A stretch of 64,000 bases of DNA from DATAES01 sp963802415 (GCA_963802415.1 CAWDIH010000003.1:744001-808000); one strand, 5' to 3'. Counted from the stretch's first letter, positions 9,465 through 19,319 are shown. Numbers and translations: made by a program. The notes: generated from the letters alone by a model not told the origin.

Positions 9465-9496
9465 GTCGGCCCGGGAAGCGCCAGCGTCGGGCCGAC
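9465..9496. repeat. 32-bp hairpin repeat, copy 2
   Basis: GTCGGC at 9465-9470 pairs with GCCGAC at 9491-9496 around gggaagcgccagcg, as in the copy at 4249. It starts two bases after the cofE stop and lies between cofE and the convergent epimerase gene, where a bidirectional terminator would be expected. The next ~43 bases carry gcatgcg twice and hold no gene. Confidence 0.6.
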
Positions 9497-9539
9497 CAGC
9501 ATGCGGAGGCAGGAGCGCAGCGACACCCGGAGCATGCGA

Positions 9540-10488
9540 CTACACAGCCGCGGCGAACCACTTCAGGACGGCCGCGACACCTTCGTCGAGCGACGTCCAC
9601 GGCTTCCACCCGAGATGCAGCGCGGCGCGGCCGGGGTCGAGCGCCGATCGGTCGAGCTCGCCGGCACGAGCGGGCCGCACGACGGCCGGCTTCGTAACGC
9701 CGGCCGCGCCTGCCATGGTCGTGTACAGCGTTTTGACGGACGTCTCGATGCCGGTGCCGACGTTGCACAGCAAGCCGCTGCCTTTGTCCGCGGCGCGGAC
9801 GAACGCATCGGCGACGTCGTCGACGTAGATGAAGTCGCGGGTCTGCTCCCCGGTGCCGAAGATGGTGCACTGCTGGCCCGCGAGGAGCTGTCCGGCGAAG
9901 ATCGCCACCACGCCGGCCTCGCCGTTCGGGTCCTGCCGTGGTCCGTACACGTTGGCGAGCGCGAGCGCGGTGTATTCGAGAGCGTGGAGCTCGCGATACG
10001 CGTGCAGGTAGTCGCCGACGGATTTCTTGGCGACTCCGTACGGTGAGATCGGCTGCTGTGGATGCGACTCCTTGATCGGCAGCTCGGATGGATCGGGATC
10101 GCCGTAGATCGTCCCGCCGCTCGAAGCGAACACGACCTTCCTCGTGCCGGCCGCGCGCGCACCCTCGAGCACGTTGATGCTGCCGAGCACGTTGACCTCG
10201 GCGTCGAATGTCGGCTTCGCCACTGACACCCGTACGTCGGCCTGCGCGGCGAGGTGGAAGATCACATCGGGCGCGGCGTCGTTCGATCAGCGAGACGACA
10301 CCCGGCTGGCGTATGTCGAGTTGATGGAAGTTGAGATGGTTCGAACGGTCCGCCCGCGACTCGGAGAGGTTGGCGAGTGATCCGGTCGACAGGTCGTCGA
10401 TGACGTCGACCGCATGACCCTCGGCCAACAGCCGATCGACGAGGGTGCTGCCGATGAACCCGGCACCACCCGTGACCAACGCCTTCAT
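9540..10488 (-). CDS. UDP-glucose 4-epimerase-like NAD-dependent epimerase, with a +1 frame break
   Basis: ATG at 10488 gives MKALVTGGAGFIGSTLVDRL, the extended-SDR NAD loop. The frame breaks at about 10268-10276 (…SLIERR then PDVIFHLAAQADVRVSV), one extra base in a GC-rich run. Downstream are KVVFASSGGTIYGDP, the catalytic YGVAK, LALANVYGPRQDP and TRDFIYVDDVADAF. The repaired protein is ~315 residues. The family interconverts 4-hydroxyl configuration of NDP-sugars (GalE-like) but the substrate cannot be read from sequence. Its ATG overlaps the TGA of the preceding nucleotidyltransferase gene (ATGA). Confidence 0.83.
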
Positions 10489-11507
10489 GGAGCCTCCCTT
10501 GGCAGGCGCGCGCCACGAACGTTGTCGCCTGCGGCGATCGAGACATTGTCACCGAGCATCGAGAGATCCTCGACCGACGCGCCCTCGCCGACCTCGGCGC
10601 TCGGCCCGATGATCGAGTCACGCACGTTCGCGTTCGGTCCGACGCGGGCGCCGGCCATGACGACGGATCCGGATACGTGCGCCCCAGCGTCCACCGCGGC
10701 CTTCGGACCGACCACCGACCGAACGACCTTCGCCGTCGCTGCGATCATCGCGCACGGATCGACGGCAACCGCGTCGGCGGTGCCTTCACCTCGATAGCGC
10801 CCGTCGATGATGTCGAGCTGCGCGCGCAGGTACGCCTCGGGTGTTCCCGTGTCGATCCAGTACGCGCCGCCATCGTCCTGTGCGTACAGTCCGCCTTCGG
10901 CGATCAAGGCTGGAAACGTCTCGCGCTCGATCGAGACGGGGCGGCCGTCGTCGATCCGGTCGAGCACCTCGGGCTCGAGCACGTACATCCCGGCATTGAT
11001 GCGGTTGGTGGGCGCCGTCCCGACGGGCGGCTTCTCCACGAACGCGGTCACACGTCCATGTGCGTCGGTCGGCACGACACCGAAGCGAGACGGGTCCGCG
11101 ACCTCGTGCAACGCGATCGTCGCAGTTGCGCCGCGTTCTTCGTGGAAGGCGATGAGGCCGGTGACGTCCATGTCGCTGATCACGTCGCTGTTGACCACGA
11201 GAAAGCGCTCGTCGATGCATGCATCGAGGGCTGCGAAGCGGACGGCTCCCGCAGTGTCGAGCGGCTCGTCCTCGACCGCGTAGTGCAGCGGAACGCCGGC
11301 GCATGCACCGCCCGGGTAGGCCGCGACGAAGATCTCTGCGCCGTAGCCGAGCGACAACACCACGTCGTCGACGCCATGCGCGGCGATGTGCGCGATGGAC
11401 CACTCGATCATCGGCCGGTTCACCACCGGCAGCATCTGCTTCGGGACATGAAAGGTCAGGGGCCGCAGGCGGGTACCGAGTCCGCCTACGAGCACAACCG
11501 CTTTCAC
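10485..11507 (-). CDS. NDP-sugar pyrophosphorylase, probable mannose-1-phosphate guanylyltransferase
   Basis: The 340-residue protein has the nucleotidyltransferase loop VVLVGGLGTRLRPLTFHVPK at residues 4-23, DVISDMD (metal/substrate region), FVEKPP and the C-terminal left-handed beta-helix repeats (SVVGPKAAVDAGAHVSGSVV). Actinobacterial ManB/RmlA2-type guanylyltransferases look like this and make GDP-mannose for Gmd and for mannosyl transfer; a glucose-1-phosphate enzyme is the alternative. The GTG start overlaps the upstream TGA (GTGA), and the stop overlaps the epimerase start, so it lies inside one operon. Confidence 0.82.
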   Translation of the reverse strand: MKAVVLVGGLGTRLRPLTFHVPKQMLPVVNRPMIEWSIAHIAAHGVDDVVLSLGYGAEIFVAAYPGGACAGVPLHYAVEDEPLDTAGAVRFAALDACIDERFLVVNSDVISDMDVTGLIAFHEERGATATIALHEVADPSRFGVVPTDAHGRVTAFVEKPPVGTAPTNRINAGMYVLEPEVLDRIDDGRPVSIERETFPALIAEGGLYAQDDGGAYWIDTGTPEAYLRAQLDIIDGRYRGEGTADAVAVDPCAMIAATAKVVRSVVGPKAAVDAGAHVSGSVVMAGARVGPNANVRDSIIGPSAEVGEGASVEDLSMLGDNVSIAAGDNVRGARLPREAP

Positions 11508-12456
11508 GGGTTACTGGAAGCCGGAACGCTTGTTGCCGTGTCCGGTGAACTGGTCGGCGCCCCGGGCACTGCGCTCGTCGAGGGCGCGTCCCCCGTAGGC
11601 GCGCCGCTGGCAGGCGCGACCCCCGCAGGCGCGCCGCTGGCGGGCGCGCCCCCGCCGGTGGTGTCGTACTCGGCCCCAGGTCGGTCACGTTGTCGATGCG
11701 CGATACGACATCGGACTTCGCCGGAATCGTCGAGCCCGGAGGCATGAACGCGATCGTGAACGAGTTGTCGGCGCCGAGCCGGATCTGGTCGAACCCGGAT
11801 GTGAAGATCTCGTTCGGCTTCTTCCCCTGTGCCGCGTCGTTGACGTTGTTCCACTTCGCGACCTGCAGTTCGCCGTCCCTGCCACCCTGGCACTTGGTCA
11901 CGCCTTCGGTGTATGTCTGACCGGTGGGGAGCGACAGGGTGTCGTTCGTCATCGACACGCCGACTTGGTCGAGGAACAGGCCGAGGGTTGCCTTGCGTCC
12001 CGCGGCGCTGTCGGTGAACGGGTGGATGTGGATCAACCCGTCGCCGTGGGTGTGGATGCCGAGGGCGTCCTGCGTTGCGTCGGTGAAGGGAGCGAGGTAC
12101 TCACCCGGCGCGTCAGCGGGGGCCGCAACGGTGGTCGACGTCGGCGCAGTGGTCGACGTCGTCGTCGTCGAATCGCCGGGCTCGCCGGCGGCCGGAGTGG
12201 TGGGGGTGCTCGCCGGCGCGCCCGTGTCCGGGACGCACACATACGTGTCGTAGGCGGAGTGAACGTGATCCTCATTCGCCCGCGGAAACGCGTTCGCGTC
12301 TCGGCGGTCACGAGCGAACAGGACGAGGACCAACCCAAGGACGAGGACCGCGGCGATGGCGATGGGAAAGCCCATGGGACGGCGCTGGCCGGACCTTTTA
12401 CTGCCGCCTGCGCGCGCGGCGCGGGCCACCTTCTTCGCCGATGACGCCTTACCCAT
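11504..12456 (-). CDS. Membrane-anchored, His-motif secreted protein of unknown function (−1 frame break near 3' end)
   Basis: ATG at 12456. A very basic N-terminus (KKVARAARAGGSKRSGQRR) precedes one membrane segment (~28-47), then a Thr/Ser/Pro linker and a globular part with IHTHGDGLIHIHPF, KWNNVNDAAQGK and ADNSFTIAFMPPGSTIP. The histidine cluster could bind metal. At about 11675-11685 a base seems missing in a G-run (DLG-AEYDTTGGGAP). The repaired tail is a low-complexity Ala/Pro/Gly/Ser stretch built from GAPASGAP-type units and ends in a TGA overlapping the next gene's GTG. That overlap is why this frame is preferred. The family is not recognised beyond hypothetical proteins. Confidence 0.7.
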
Positions 12457-12487
12457 GGGGGTCCAACTGTAGATCGGTCTGCGGCCT

Positions 12488-13714
12488 TCACGGAATCAGC
12501 TCTCGGAACAGGTCCTCGTACTTGGCGGCGACGGCCGCCGGCGACGCCCACGTCTCGACGAACACCCGGCCCGCCGCTCCCATTCGAGCAGCCTCACCCG
12601 GGTCCGACACCAGCCGTGCGACCGCTTTCGTGAACGCCTCCGGGTCATCGGGCGGGACGGTCAACCCCGCGCCGGCCCGCTCGACCACGGTCGCGACCTC
12701 GGTTCCGGGATCGACGCTGGCCACGATGGGACGTCCCGCGGCCAGGATGGAGTACATCTTCGAGGGCACGCTCGCTCGCGCCAGACCCTTCCGCAACGGC
12801 ACCACGTGCACGTCGGCGGCTGCGAGCACCTCCGGCAGCCGGTCCTTCGGCTGATGGTCCACGAAGCGGACGTTGGACAGGCCGGCCGCCTGGCGTTCGA
12901 GCTCGGACCGCGCCGATCCCCCGCCGTTGATGACGAACACGACGTGCGGTTCATGTGACAGCGCGGCGGCAGCCGCGAGCACGAGATCGAGCGATTGTGA
13001 GAACCCGACGTTGCCCGCGTATGTCACGACCGTCTTGCCGGTCAGGCCGAACTCGCGCCGATACGAGTTCTCCTTCGGCGTCGGCCTGATCCGCTCCACA
13101 TCGACGAAGTTCGGGATGACACGAACGCGCTCCGAATGACGTGCGCCGATCTTGGAAGCGACGTTGTCGCGCAAGTCTTCGGACAGCACGGTCACCGCGT
13201 CCGCGTGGAGATACGTCTGCCGCTCGAGTCCCGAGGCCAGCGCAATGATCGTCGGGTTGGTGATCACTCCGAGCTCGACCGCGACGTCGGGGAACACATC
13301 CTGGATGTTGAACACGAACGGCGCGCCCCGTGCCCGCGCTGCCATCCAGCCCGCCCCTCCGAGCGTGAGCGGCGGCGACATCGCGAGCACGGCGTCGGGC
13401 CGCGGTCCCGACAGCAACCCCATCCCCGAAACCAGGGCGGTGAAGCCGCCGAACGCAAGCGCCCGCGCCGGTATGTTGCGCTTGTCCGTCGGGAACGGGT
13501 GCACTCGCGTGATCAGCCCCCACTCGGTCTCCTGGCGGCGAACGAGGCGACCGGTCCATCCCTCCTCGACGCGATGGTGGACGTACCAAGGCAGCGAGGT
13601 GACAACGTGCAGTCGATGCCCACGGGCGACGAGCTCGGACGCGATGCTCGTCATCACGTCGCCGGTGGGCGCCGTATCGGGCGCGAAATGCGGACAGAGG
13701 ACGAGGAGGTTCAC
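12488..13714 (-). CDS. Glycosyltransferase family 4
   Basis: A GTG at 13714 starts VNLLVLCPHFAPDTAPTGDV, the usual beginning of WcaI-like GT4 enzymes. Other marks are YVHHRVEEGWTG, PPLTLGGAGWMAARARGAPF, NIQDVFPDVAVELG, VIPNFVDVERIRP, VVTYAGNVGFSQSLDLVLAA and KMYSILAAGRPIVASVD. At 408 residues it is a full-length, two-domain GT-B enzyme, cytosolic face of the membrane. The GTG overlaps the preceding stop (GTGA). The acceptor is probably a lipid-linked glycan; donor unknown. Confidence 0.9.
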   Translation of the reverse strand: MNLLVLCPHFAPDTAPTGDVMTSIASELVARGHRLHVVTSLPWYVHHRVEEGWTGRLVRRQETEWGLITRVHPFPTDKRNIPARALAFGGFTALVSGMGLLSGPRPDAVLAMSPPLTLGGAGWMAARARGAPFVFNIQDVFPDVAVELGVITNPTIIALASGLERQTYLHADAVTVLSEDLRDNVASKIGARHSERVRVIPNFVDVERIRPTPKENSYRREFGLTGKTVVTYAGNVGFSQSLDLVLAAAAALSHEPHVVFVINGGGSARSELERQAAGLSNVRFVDHQPKDRLPEVLAAADVHVVPLRKGLARASVPSKMYSILAAGRPIVASVDPGTEVATVVERAGAGLTVPPDDPEAFTKAVARLVSDPGEAARMGAAGRVFVETWASPAAVAAKYEDLFRELIP

Positions 13715-14867
13715 GGCTCGGGCCTCGCCGCCGCCCGGCGGTACGCGTTCACGATCCGTTCGGCCGACGATGCCCAATCGAACGCGCTCACTCGCGTGCG
13801 ACCCGCCGCTGCAAGCGTCGACCGACGATCCTCGTCGGACGCCACGTCGAACATGGCCGCCGCCCATCCCGCCACGTCATCCGGGTCCAGGAGCACCCCC
13901 GCATCGCCCACGACCTCGGGGAGCGCGGTCGCGTTGGAGGCGATCACGGGGCAACCGTTGCCCATGGCCTCGAGCACCGGCAAGCCGAACCCCTCGAAAC
14001 GCGACGGGAACGTGAGTGCGACGGCGTTGGCGTACAACCAGTCGAGGTCGCCCCGCGGGACGTGCCCAAGGCGTCGCACGCGACCGCGGAGGCCGAGTGC
14101 GTCGACGAGGCGGAGCACCTCGCGCTCCATGCTGTCGGGCCGGTGCGTGAGCACGAGCAGCGTGTCCGCGTCCTTCGCGGTCACCTCGGCAAAGGCCCGC
14201 ACGAGCGTCACGTGGTTCTTGTGGGGATACGTGATCGCCGGATAGAGGAAGAACGGACGGTCCAGTCGATAGCGAGTTCGAGGATCGCCGATCGGAGCCT
14301 CCGCCAGGCTCGCCGCATAACCCGACGGGACGGTCACCGTGCAGTCGGCCGGGACATCGAGGAGATCCGCGATCGTCCGGCGCGTAGAACTCCGACGGCG
14401 ACACGATCAACCGCGCGTGCCGCACGGATGCCGGTAGTCGGCGGCGGAGGTACTGCACCTTGAGATCGCTGAAGTTGCCGGGCATCAGCAGTGGTTGCAG
14501 GTCGTGGATCGTCAGGACCGACGGGGTCGCACGAAGCAATGGGATCGTTCCCCCGGCGTGGTGCACGAGGTCGACGCGGTGGCGGCGCGCATGCACGACG
14601 AGCCATGTCGACTCCGCCGCGACTCGCACTCCTTTCGAGCCTCCGGAGATCGGACACACGACGGTGGGGAACGAGTGGACCAGTTCGGCATAGGCATCGG
14701 CGAACGGCCGAAGGACGAACAACGTGATCCCGATCCCGTCGCTCCCGAGGTCGCGCTCGGCCAGCGCGCGCGAGCAGTCGCGTGGTGTACTCCTCGCTTC
14801 CTCCGACCACGCCCGGGACGAGCCACAGGAGGTTGACGCCGACGTGGAGACGACCCTCCCCGGTCAC
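13711..14867 (-). CDS. Glycosyltransferase family 4-type, with two +1 frame breaks
   Basis: GTG at 14867 starts VTGEGRLHVGVNLLWLVPGV with the donor-side loop VVGGSEEYTTRLLAR. Two single extra bases interrupt the frame, near 14765 (in a GCGCGC run, restoring LLARLAERDLGSDGIGITLF) and near 14378 (restoring SEFYA-RTIADLLDVPAD). Between and after lie SVLTIHDLQPLLMPGNFSDL, FFLYPAITYPHKNHVTLVRA and PSRFEGFGLPVLEAMGNGCP. The repaired protein is ~384 residues. Overlapping start and stop codons on both sides place it in the same operon as its two GT4 neighbours. Confidence 0.82.
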
Positions 14868-15967
14868 GACAGCGCCTCCCGGTACACCTCGACGACGAGC
14901 TCCGCACTCCGCTCCCACGTGAACGCCTTGGCCCGATCGCGGCCGGCCTCACCGAGCCGTGCGGCCTCGGCGCGGTCGTCGAGCAGCGTTGCAGTGGCGC
15001 GCGCGATGTCGTCCACGTCGAGCGGGTCCACAAGCAGCCCCGCGTCGCCCGCGACCTCCGCGGTCGCCGTCCCCGCGGACGTCACGACCGGCGCGCCTTG
15101 TGCCATGGCCTCGAGCACCGGCAGGCCGAACCCCTCTCGGATGCTCGGATAGCAGAAGACAGATGCGGCCGCGACCAGTCCATCGAGATCGGAACGGCCG
15201 ACGAACCCGAGTGCATGCACGCGGGGTCCGAGCGCGGTCAGCTGCGCGTCGATCGACGCGTTCCAACCCGTCGGACCGGCGAGCACCAGGTCGACGTCGT
15301 TCGGCACGCGCGCGAAGGCGTCGAGCAAACGCGGCAGGTTCTTGCGTGGCTCGACCGTTCCTACGAACAGCACATAGGGGCGGTCGATCTTGTAGCGCTC
15401 GAGGACAGCGCTCACGTCATCCTTCGTCACCGTCGGAGGCGTGACGCCCCATGGCACGAGGCGCAACCGGTCAGCCTCGATGCCAGCGTCCACACACTCG
15501 TCGATGGTCGCTTGGGACGGGCACATCACGAGTCGCGCATGACGCCGCGCCAGTTCGAGGCCGCGCCGGAAGAACCGGTGCCCGTGTCGGGTTGCGAGTT
15601 GCCGGTCGTGGAGAAAGGCCAGGTCGTGGATCGTCACCACTATCGATGCAGTTGCGGCCGGAAACGCGACCGCGGTCGCGTGTACGACGTCGACCGGGCC
15701 CGTCGCTCTTTCGACGCGCGGCCAGCGCAACAGGGGTGCGTGCCAGGTCTCGTACAGGACGTTGCGGGGCAACGGAAGCTGCCGGACCTCGATCGGTGGC
15801 GTCCACGGCGCCGGCGGCGGCCGGCGGTGCCGTGCTGCCACACCGATCAGCTCCACGTCGTCGCGAGCGTCGAGCGCGCGAACGAGTTCGAGTGTCGACC
15901 ATGCCGTACCACCGGGAACGGCGTGCCAGCACTGTTCGAGCGTGACCGCGACGTACACACCGGGCAT
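14864..15967 (-). CDS. Glycosyltransferase family 4 (first gene of the operon)
   Basis: The 367-residue GT-B protein reads MPGVYVAVTLEQCWHAVPGG at the start. It has DVVHATAVAFPAATASIVVT, the acceptor-domain VTIHDLAFLH, VPWGVTPP in the linker, YVLFVGTVEPRKNLPRLLDA and the donor-binding IREGFGLPVLEAMAQGAPV. The sequence style matches mannosyltransferases of the WbaZ/MtfB kind, but the donor is not determinable. It is divergent from the fucose synthase gene (43 bp apart), so that short gap must contain promoters for both directions. Confidence 0.9.
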   Translation of the reverse strand: MPGVYVAVTLEQCWHAVPGGTAWSTLELVRALDARDDVELIGVAARHRRPPPAPWTPPIEVRQLPLPRNVLYETWHAPLLRWPRVERATGPVDVVHATAVAFPAATASIVVTIHDLAFLHDRQLATRHGHRFFRRGLELARRHARLVMCPSQATIDECVDAGIEADRLRLVPWGVTPPTVTKDDVSAVLERYKIDRPYVLFVGTVEPRKNLPRLLDAFARVPNDVDLVLAGPTGWNASIDAQLTALGPRVHALGFVGRSDLDGLVAAASVFCYPSIREGFGLPVLEAMAQGAPVVTSAGTATAEVAGDAGLLVDPLDVDDIARATATLLDDRAEAARLGEAGRDRAKAFTWERSAELVVEVYREALS

Positions 15968-16010
15968 GGTGCGCGGAGTCTGTCATCTCGATCTCGGTAC
16001 GCTGAATCGC

Positions 16011-16980
16011 ATGAGCCCCAACGACTTCTGGGCCGATCGCCGCGTCCTGGTGACGGGCGGCAGTGGGTTTCTCGGTCGAGCCGTGCGCGCCGCCCTGACG
16101 GCGCGAGGTGCTCCCACCGTCTTCGCTCCGACGAGTGGGCAGTACGACTTGCGCCAGGCCGAGCGGGTGACCGCCATGTTCGACGACGTGCGACCGGATC
16201 TCGTAATCCACCTCGCCGCGCGTGTCGGTGGCATCGGCGCCAACCAAGCCCGGCCGGCGGATCTGTACGTCGAAAACCTCCTCATGGGTACCTACGTCAT
16301 CGAGGAGGCCCGGAAGCACCGGACCGAGAAGACGGTGATCGTCGGAACCATCTGCTCGTACCCGAAGCACACGCCCGTTCCGTTCCAGGAAGGGTCGTTG
16401 TGGCAGGGGTATCCCGAGGAGACGAACGCGCCGTACGGCATCGCCAAGCTCGCGCATCTCGTCCACGCGCAGGCGAACCGCTCGCAGTACGGGCAGAACT
16501 GCATCTATCTCATGCCGACGAACCTGTACGGGCCCGGCGACAAGTTCCATCCCGCGGTGTCGCACGTGATTCCCGCGCTGATCAAGAAGTGTGTCGACGC
16601 CAAGGAAGCGGGCGAGGATCACATCGAAGTGTGGGGGACCGGGTCGGCGTCACGCGAGTTCCTGTACGTGGACGACGCGGCTGAAGGCGTCGTCCTGGCC
16701 ACGGAGCACTACGACAGACCGGAGCCCGTCAACTTGGGCGCCAACCAGGAACTGCCGATCAAGGATCTCGTGGAGCTCATCGTGAAGGTCGTCGGTTTCG
16801 ACGGCGAGATCAGGTGGGACACCTCGAAGCCGGACGGGCAGCCTCGGCGGCGCGTCGATCCGAGTCGCGCGGCGGACGCGTTCGGTTTCTCCGCGCGCAC
16901 GTCGTTCGACGACGGACTGCGCGGCGACGGTCGACTGGTTCCTCGCCAACCGCGCCGAAGCCGAATCCCGGGACGTCTAG
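16011..16980 (+). CDS. fcl: GDP-L-fucose synthase, with a +1 frame break near the 3' end
   Basis: ATG at 16011. The enzyme epimerises and reduces GDP-4-keto-6-deoxymannose to GDP-L-fucose. Typical motifs are VLVTGGSGFLGRAV (14-27), HLAARVGGIGANQARPADLY, VGTICSYPKHTPVPFQEGSL, the catalytic YGIAK, LMPTNLYGPGDKFHPAVSHV and SREFLYVDDAAEGV. A single extra G at about 16920-16923 shifts the frame; removing it yields the natural ending DGLRATVDWFLANRAEAESR plus DV and a TAG at 16978-16980 (322 residues). It shares its substrate with the rmd-like reductase. A strong hairpin follows. Confidence 0.9.
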
Positions 16981-17022
16981 AGGGCGTGCCAGCCTCTCCC
17001 GGCTTTCTGTGCGACGGCTCCC

Positions 17023-17071
17023 GACTGTCGTGCATTGACACGTCCCCCAGCCGTGTCAATGCACGATGGTC
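17023..17071. terminator. Bidirectional hairpin between convergent fcl and uxs genes
   Basis: A perfect 15-bp stem (17028-17042 against 17052-17066, tcgtgcattgacacg) encloses a 9-base loop; pairing resumes at 17023-17025/17069-17071 after two mismatches. It is the only strong structure in the 102-bp gap between two convergent genes. There is no T-run, so it would be an atypical intrinsic or a bidirectional terminator. Confidence 0.7.
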
Positions 17072-17082
17072 GAGAGGGAAAC

Positions 17083-18021
17083 TCAGACGCCGAGGCACTC
17101 CGCGAAGTACGGGATCGTCCGGGTGAGGCCTTCGCGAAGTGAGACCGTCGGCTCCCAGCCGAGCTTCGAACGAGCGAGGGTCAAGTCCGGTTGACGCTGC
17201 GTCGGGTCGTCGACGGGCAGCGGCTCGAAGATCACCTGCGACGACGAGTTGGTCACCTCGAGCACGATGTCCGCGAGCTCGACCATGGTGAACTCGCCGG
17301 GATTGCCGATGTTGATGGGGCCGGTGACCTCCGAGTCCAGCAGCGCGAGGAAGCCACGGATCTCGTCGTCGACGTAACAGAAGCTGCGGCTCTGGCTCCC
17401 GTCGCCGTAGACCGTGATCGGCTTGCCGAGCAGCGCCTGCGTGATGAAGTTCGAGACGACGCGCCCATCCTCGGGACGCATGCGCGGTCCGTACACGTTG
17501 AAGATCCGAACGATGCGAACGTCCAGGCGGTGATGGCGGTGATACGCCATCGTCATCGCCTCGGCGAATCGCTTCGCCTCGTCGTACACCCCGCGGGGAC
17601 CGACCGGATTCACGTGTCCCCAGTACGACTCGGGCTGCGGATGCACCTGGGGGTCGCCGTAGACCTCACTCGTCGATGCGAGGAAGTACTTGGCGCCCTT
17701 GGCCTTCGCCAGCCCGAGCGAGTTGTGTGTGCCGAGACTGCCGACCTTCAGCGTCTGGATCGGCTTTTCGAGATAGTCCTTCGGCGATGCAGGGCTGGCG
17801 AGATGCATGACGGCGTCGACCTCACCGGGCACCCAGACGTAGTTGCTCACGTCGTGCTCGACGAACGCGAACCCCGGCCGTCCGAACAGGTGGGCGATGT
17901 TGGCTTGACCACCCGTCACGAGGTTGTCGAGCACGACGACCTCGTCGCCTCTATCGAGCAACGACTCGCACAGGTGCGAGCCGAGGAAACCCGCACCACC
18001 TGTGACCACGACTCTCGGCAT
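17083..18021 (-). CDS. uxs: UDP-glucuronate decarboxylase (UDP-xylose synthase)
   Basis: The 312-residue SDR converts UDP-glucuronate to UDP-xylose. It has the NAD loop VVTGGAGFLGSHLCESL (5-21), the UXS-type HLASPASPKDYLEKPIQTLK, STSEVYGDP (116 on), the catalytic Y146/K150 in GPRGVYDEAKR, VRIFNVYGPRM and SFCYVDDEIRG. These match the decarboxylase rather than 4-epimerases. Its ATG shares a base with the TGA of the UDP-glucose dehydrogenase gene, which makes its substrate. Confidence 0.93.
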   Translation of the reverse strand: MPRVVVTGGAGFLGSHLCESLLDRGDEVVVLDNLVTGGQANIAHLFGRPGFAFVEHDVSNYVWVPGEVDAVMHLASPASPKDYLEKPIQTLKVGSLGTHNSLGLAKAKGAKYFLASTSEVYGDPQVHPQPESYWGHVNPVGPRGVYDEAKRFAEAMTMAYHRHHRLDVRIVRIFNVYGPRMRPEDGRVVSNFITQALLGKPITVYGDGSQSRSFCYVDDEIRGFLALLDSEVTGPINIGNPGEFTMVELADIVLEVTNSSSQVIFEPLPVDDPTQRQPDLTLARSKLGWEPTVSLREGLTRTIPYFAECLGV

Positions 18022-19319
18022 CAGATTCGCCCGATCCCCTGGTACACGAACCCGCGCCGTCGAAGTGACTCACGATCGAGCAGATTGCGCCCGTCCACGA
18101 CATGGAGCGACGCGAGTGATTCGGCGACCTTGTCGAAGTCGAGCCATTTGAACTCGTCCCACTCCGTGAGCACCAGCAGAACCTCGGCGCCCTCGCAGGC
18201 CGCATAGGGATCGCTTGCGATTTCGATTCCCTCGAGCACCGATTGTTTGTGTGACTCGACCGGTGGCGTGATCGAAGGATCGAATGCCCGGATCTTGGCG
18301 CCGTTGGCCAGCAGCCGTCTGACGATCGCCAACGAAGGCGACTCCCGCAAGTCGTCCGTACGTGCTTTGAACGTCAGCCCCCACACCGCCAGCTGCACGC
18401 CCTCGACGCTCCCACCGGCGAGCTCGATCGCCTTGCGCGCCACACGGCCGAACTGCTCGTCGTTCACCTCGACCACGCCTTCGAGCAGGTCGAAGCTGTA
18501 CCCGGCGTCCTCGGCTATGCGAATCAACGCCCGAGAGTCTTTTGGGAAGCAACTTCCGCCCCACCCAGGTCCTGGGCGGAGGAACTCGTGGCCGATGCGT
18601 TTGTCGTAGCCCATGCCGAGCACGACGTGGTTCATGTCGGCGCCGACGGCTTCGCACACTGCGGCGACCGCGTTGACGAAGCTCACCTTGGCGGCGAGGA
18701 AGGCGTTGCTTGCGTACTTGATCAACTCCGCCGATGCAGGGTCGGTGACGATCAGCGGCGCCGGGATGCCGAGGTACAACGACGCGACCCGCACGGCGGC
18801 GGACTGGTCGTCCGCCCCGATCACGATCCGGTCGGGATTGAGGAAGTCGTGTACGGCGGAGCCCTCGCGCAGGAACTCGGGGTTCGACACGACGAACACG
18901 TCACTTCGTCCGAGTGCCCGCTCCACGACTCGGGTCGAGCCCACCGGAACGGTCGACTTGTTCACCACGATCGCCTCGGACTCCAGCGCCGGCCCAACCT
19001 CGGTGGCCACCGCTTCGATGTGCGTGAGGTCCGCGGAGCCGTCGGCGCCTTGTGGAGTCGGGACGCAGAGGTACACGAACTCGCTCTCCGCCGCAGGCTC
19101 GGCTGAGCCGACGACGAAGCTCAGCCGACCCCCGGTGAGTCCTTCACGAATGAGGTTGTCGAGGCCCGCCTCGAGAATCGGCACCTTGCCGCCGTTCAGG
19201 AGATCGACGCGCTCCTGATCGATGTCTGTGCATGTCACGTCGTGTCCGAGATGCGAAAAGCAGGCGCCGGTCGTCAGTCCGACGTATCCGGCACCGATGA
19301 CGGTGATGCGACTGGGCAT
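18021..19319 (-). CDS. ugd: UDP-glucose 6-dehydrogenase
   Basis: It oxidises UDP-glucose twice to UDP-glucuronate with NAD. ATG at 19319 gives 432 residues with the Rossmann loop VIGAGYVGLTTGACF (7-21), VPTPQGADGSADLTH, KSTVPVGSTR, EFLREGSAVHDFL, the substrate loop KYASNAFLAAKVSFVN and the catalytic Cys257 in GPGWGGSCFPKD. The C-terminal domain includes WGLTFKARTDDLRESPS. It is sandwiched with one-base overlaps between the LCP gene and uxs, a direct two-step UDP-xylose pathway. Confidence 0.95.
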   Translation of the reverse strand: MPSRITVIGAGYVGLTTGACFSHLGHDVTCTDIDQERVDLLNGGKVPILEAGLDNLIREGLTGGRLSFVVGSAEPAAESEFVYLCVPTPQGADGSADLTHIEAVATEVGPALESEAIVVNKSTVPVGSTRVVERALGRSDVFVVSNPEFLREGSAVHDFLNPDRIVIGADDQSAAVRVASLYLGIPAPLIVTDPASAELIKYASNAFLAAKVSFVNAVAAVCEAVGADMNHVVLGMGYDKRIGHEFLRPGPGWGGSCFPKDSRALIRIAEDAGYSFDLLEGVVEVNDEQFGRVARKAIELAGGSVEGVQLAVWGLTFKARTDDLRESPSLAIVRRLLANGAKIRAFDPSITPPVESHKQSVLEGIEIASDPYAACEGAEVLLVLTEWDEFKWLDFDKVAESLASLHVVDGRNLLDRESLRRRGFVYQGIGRI

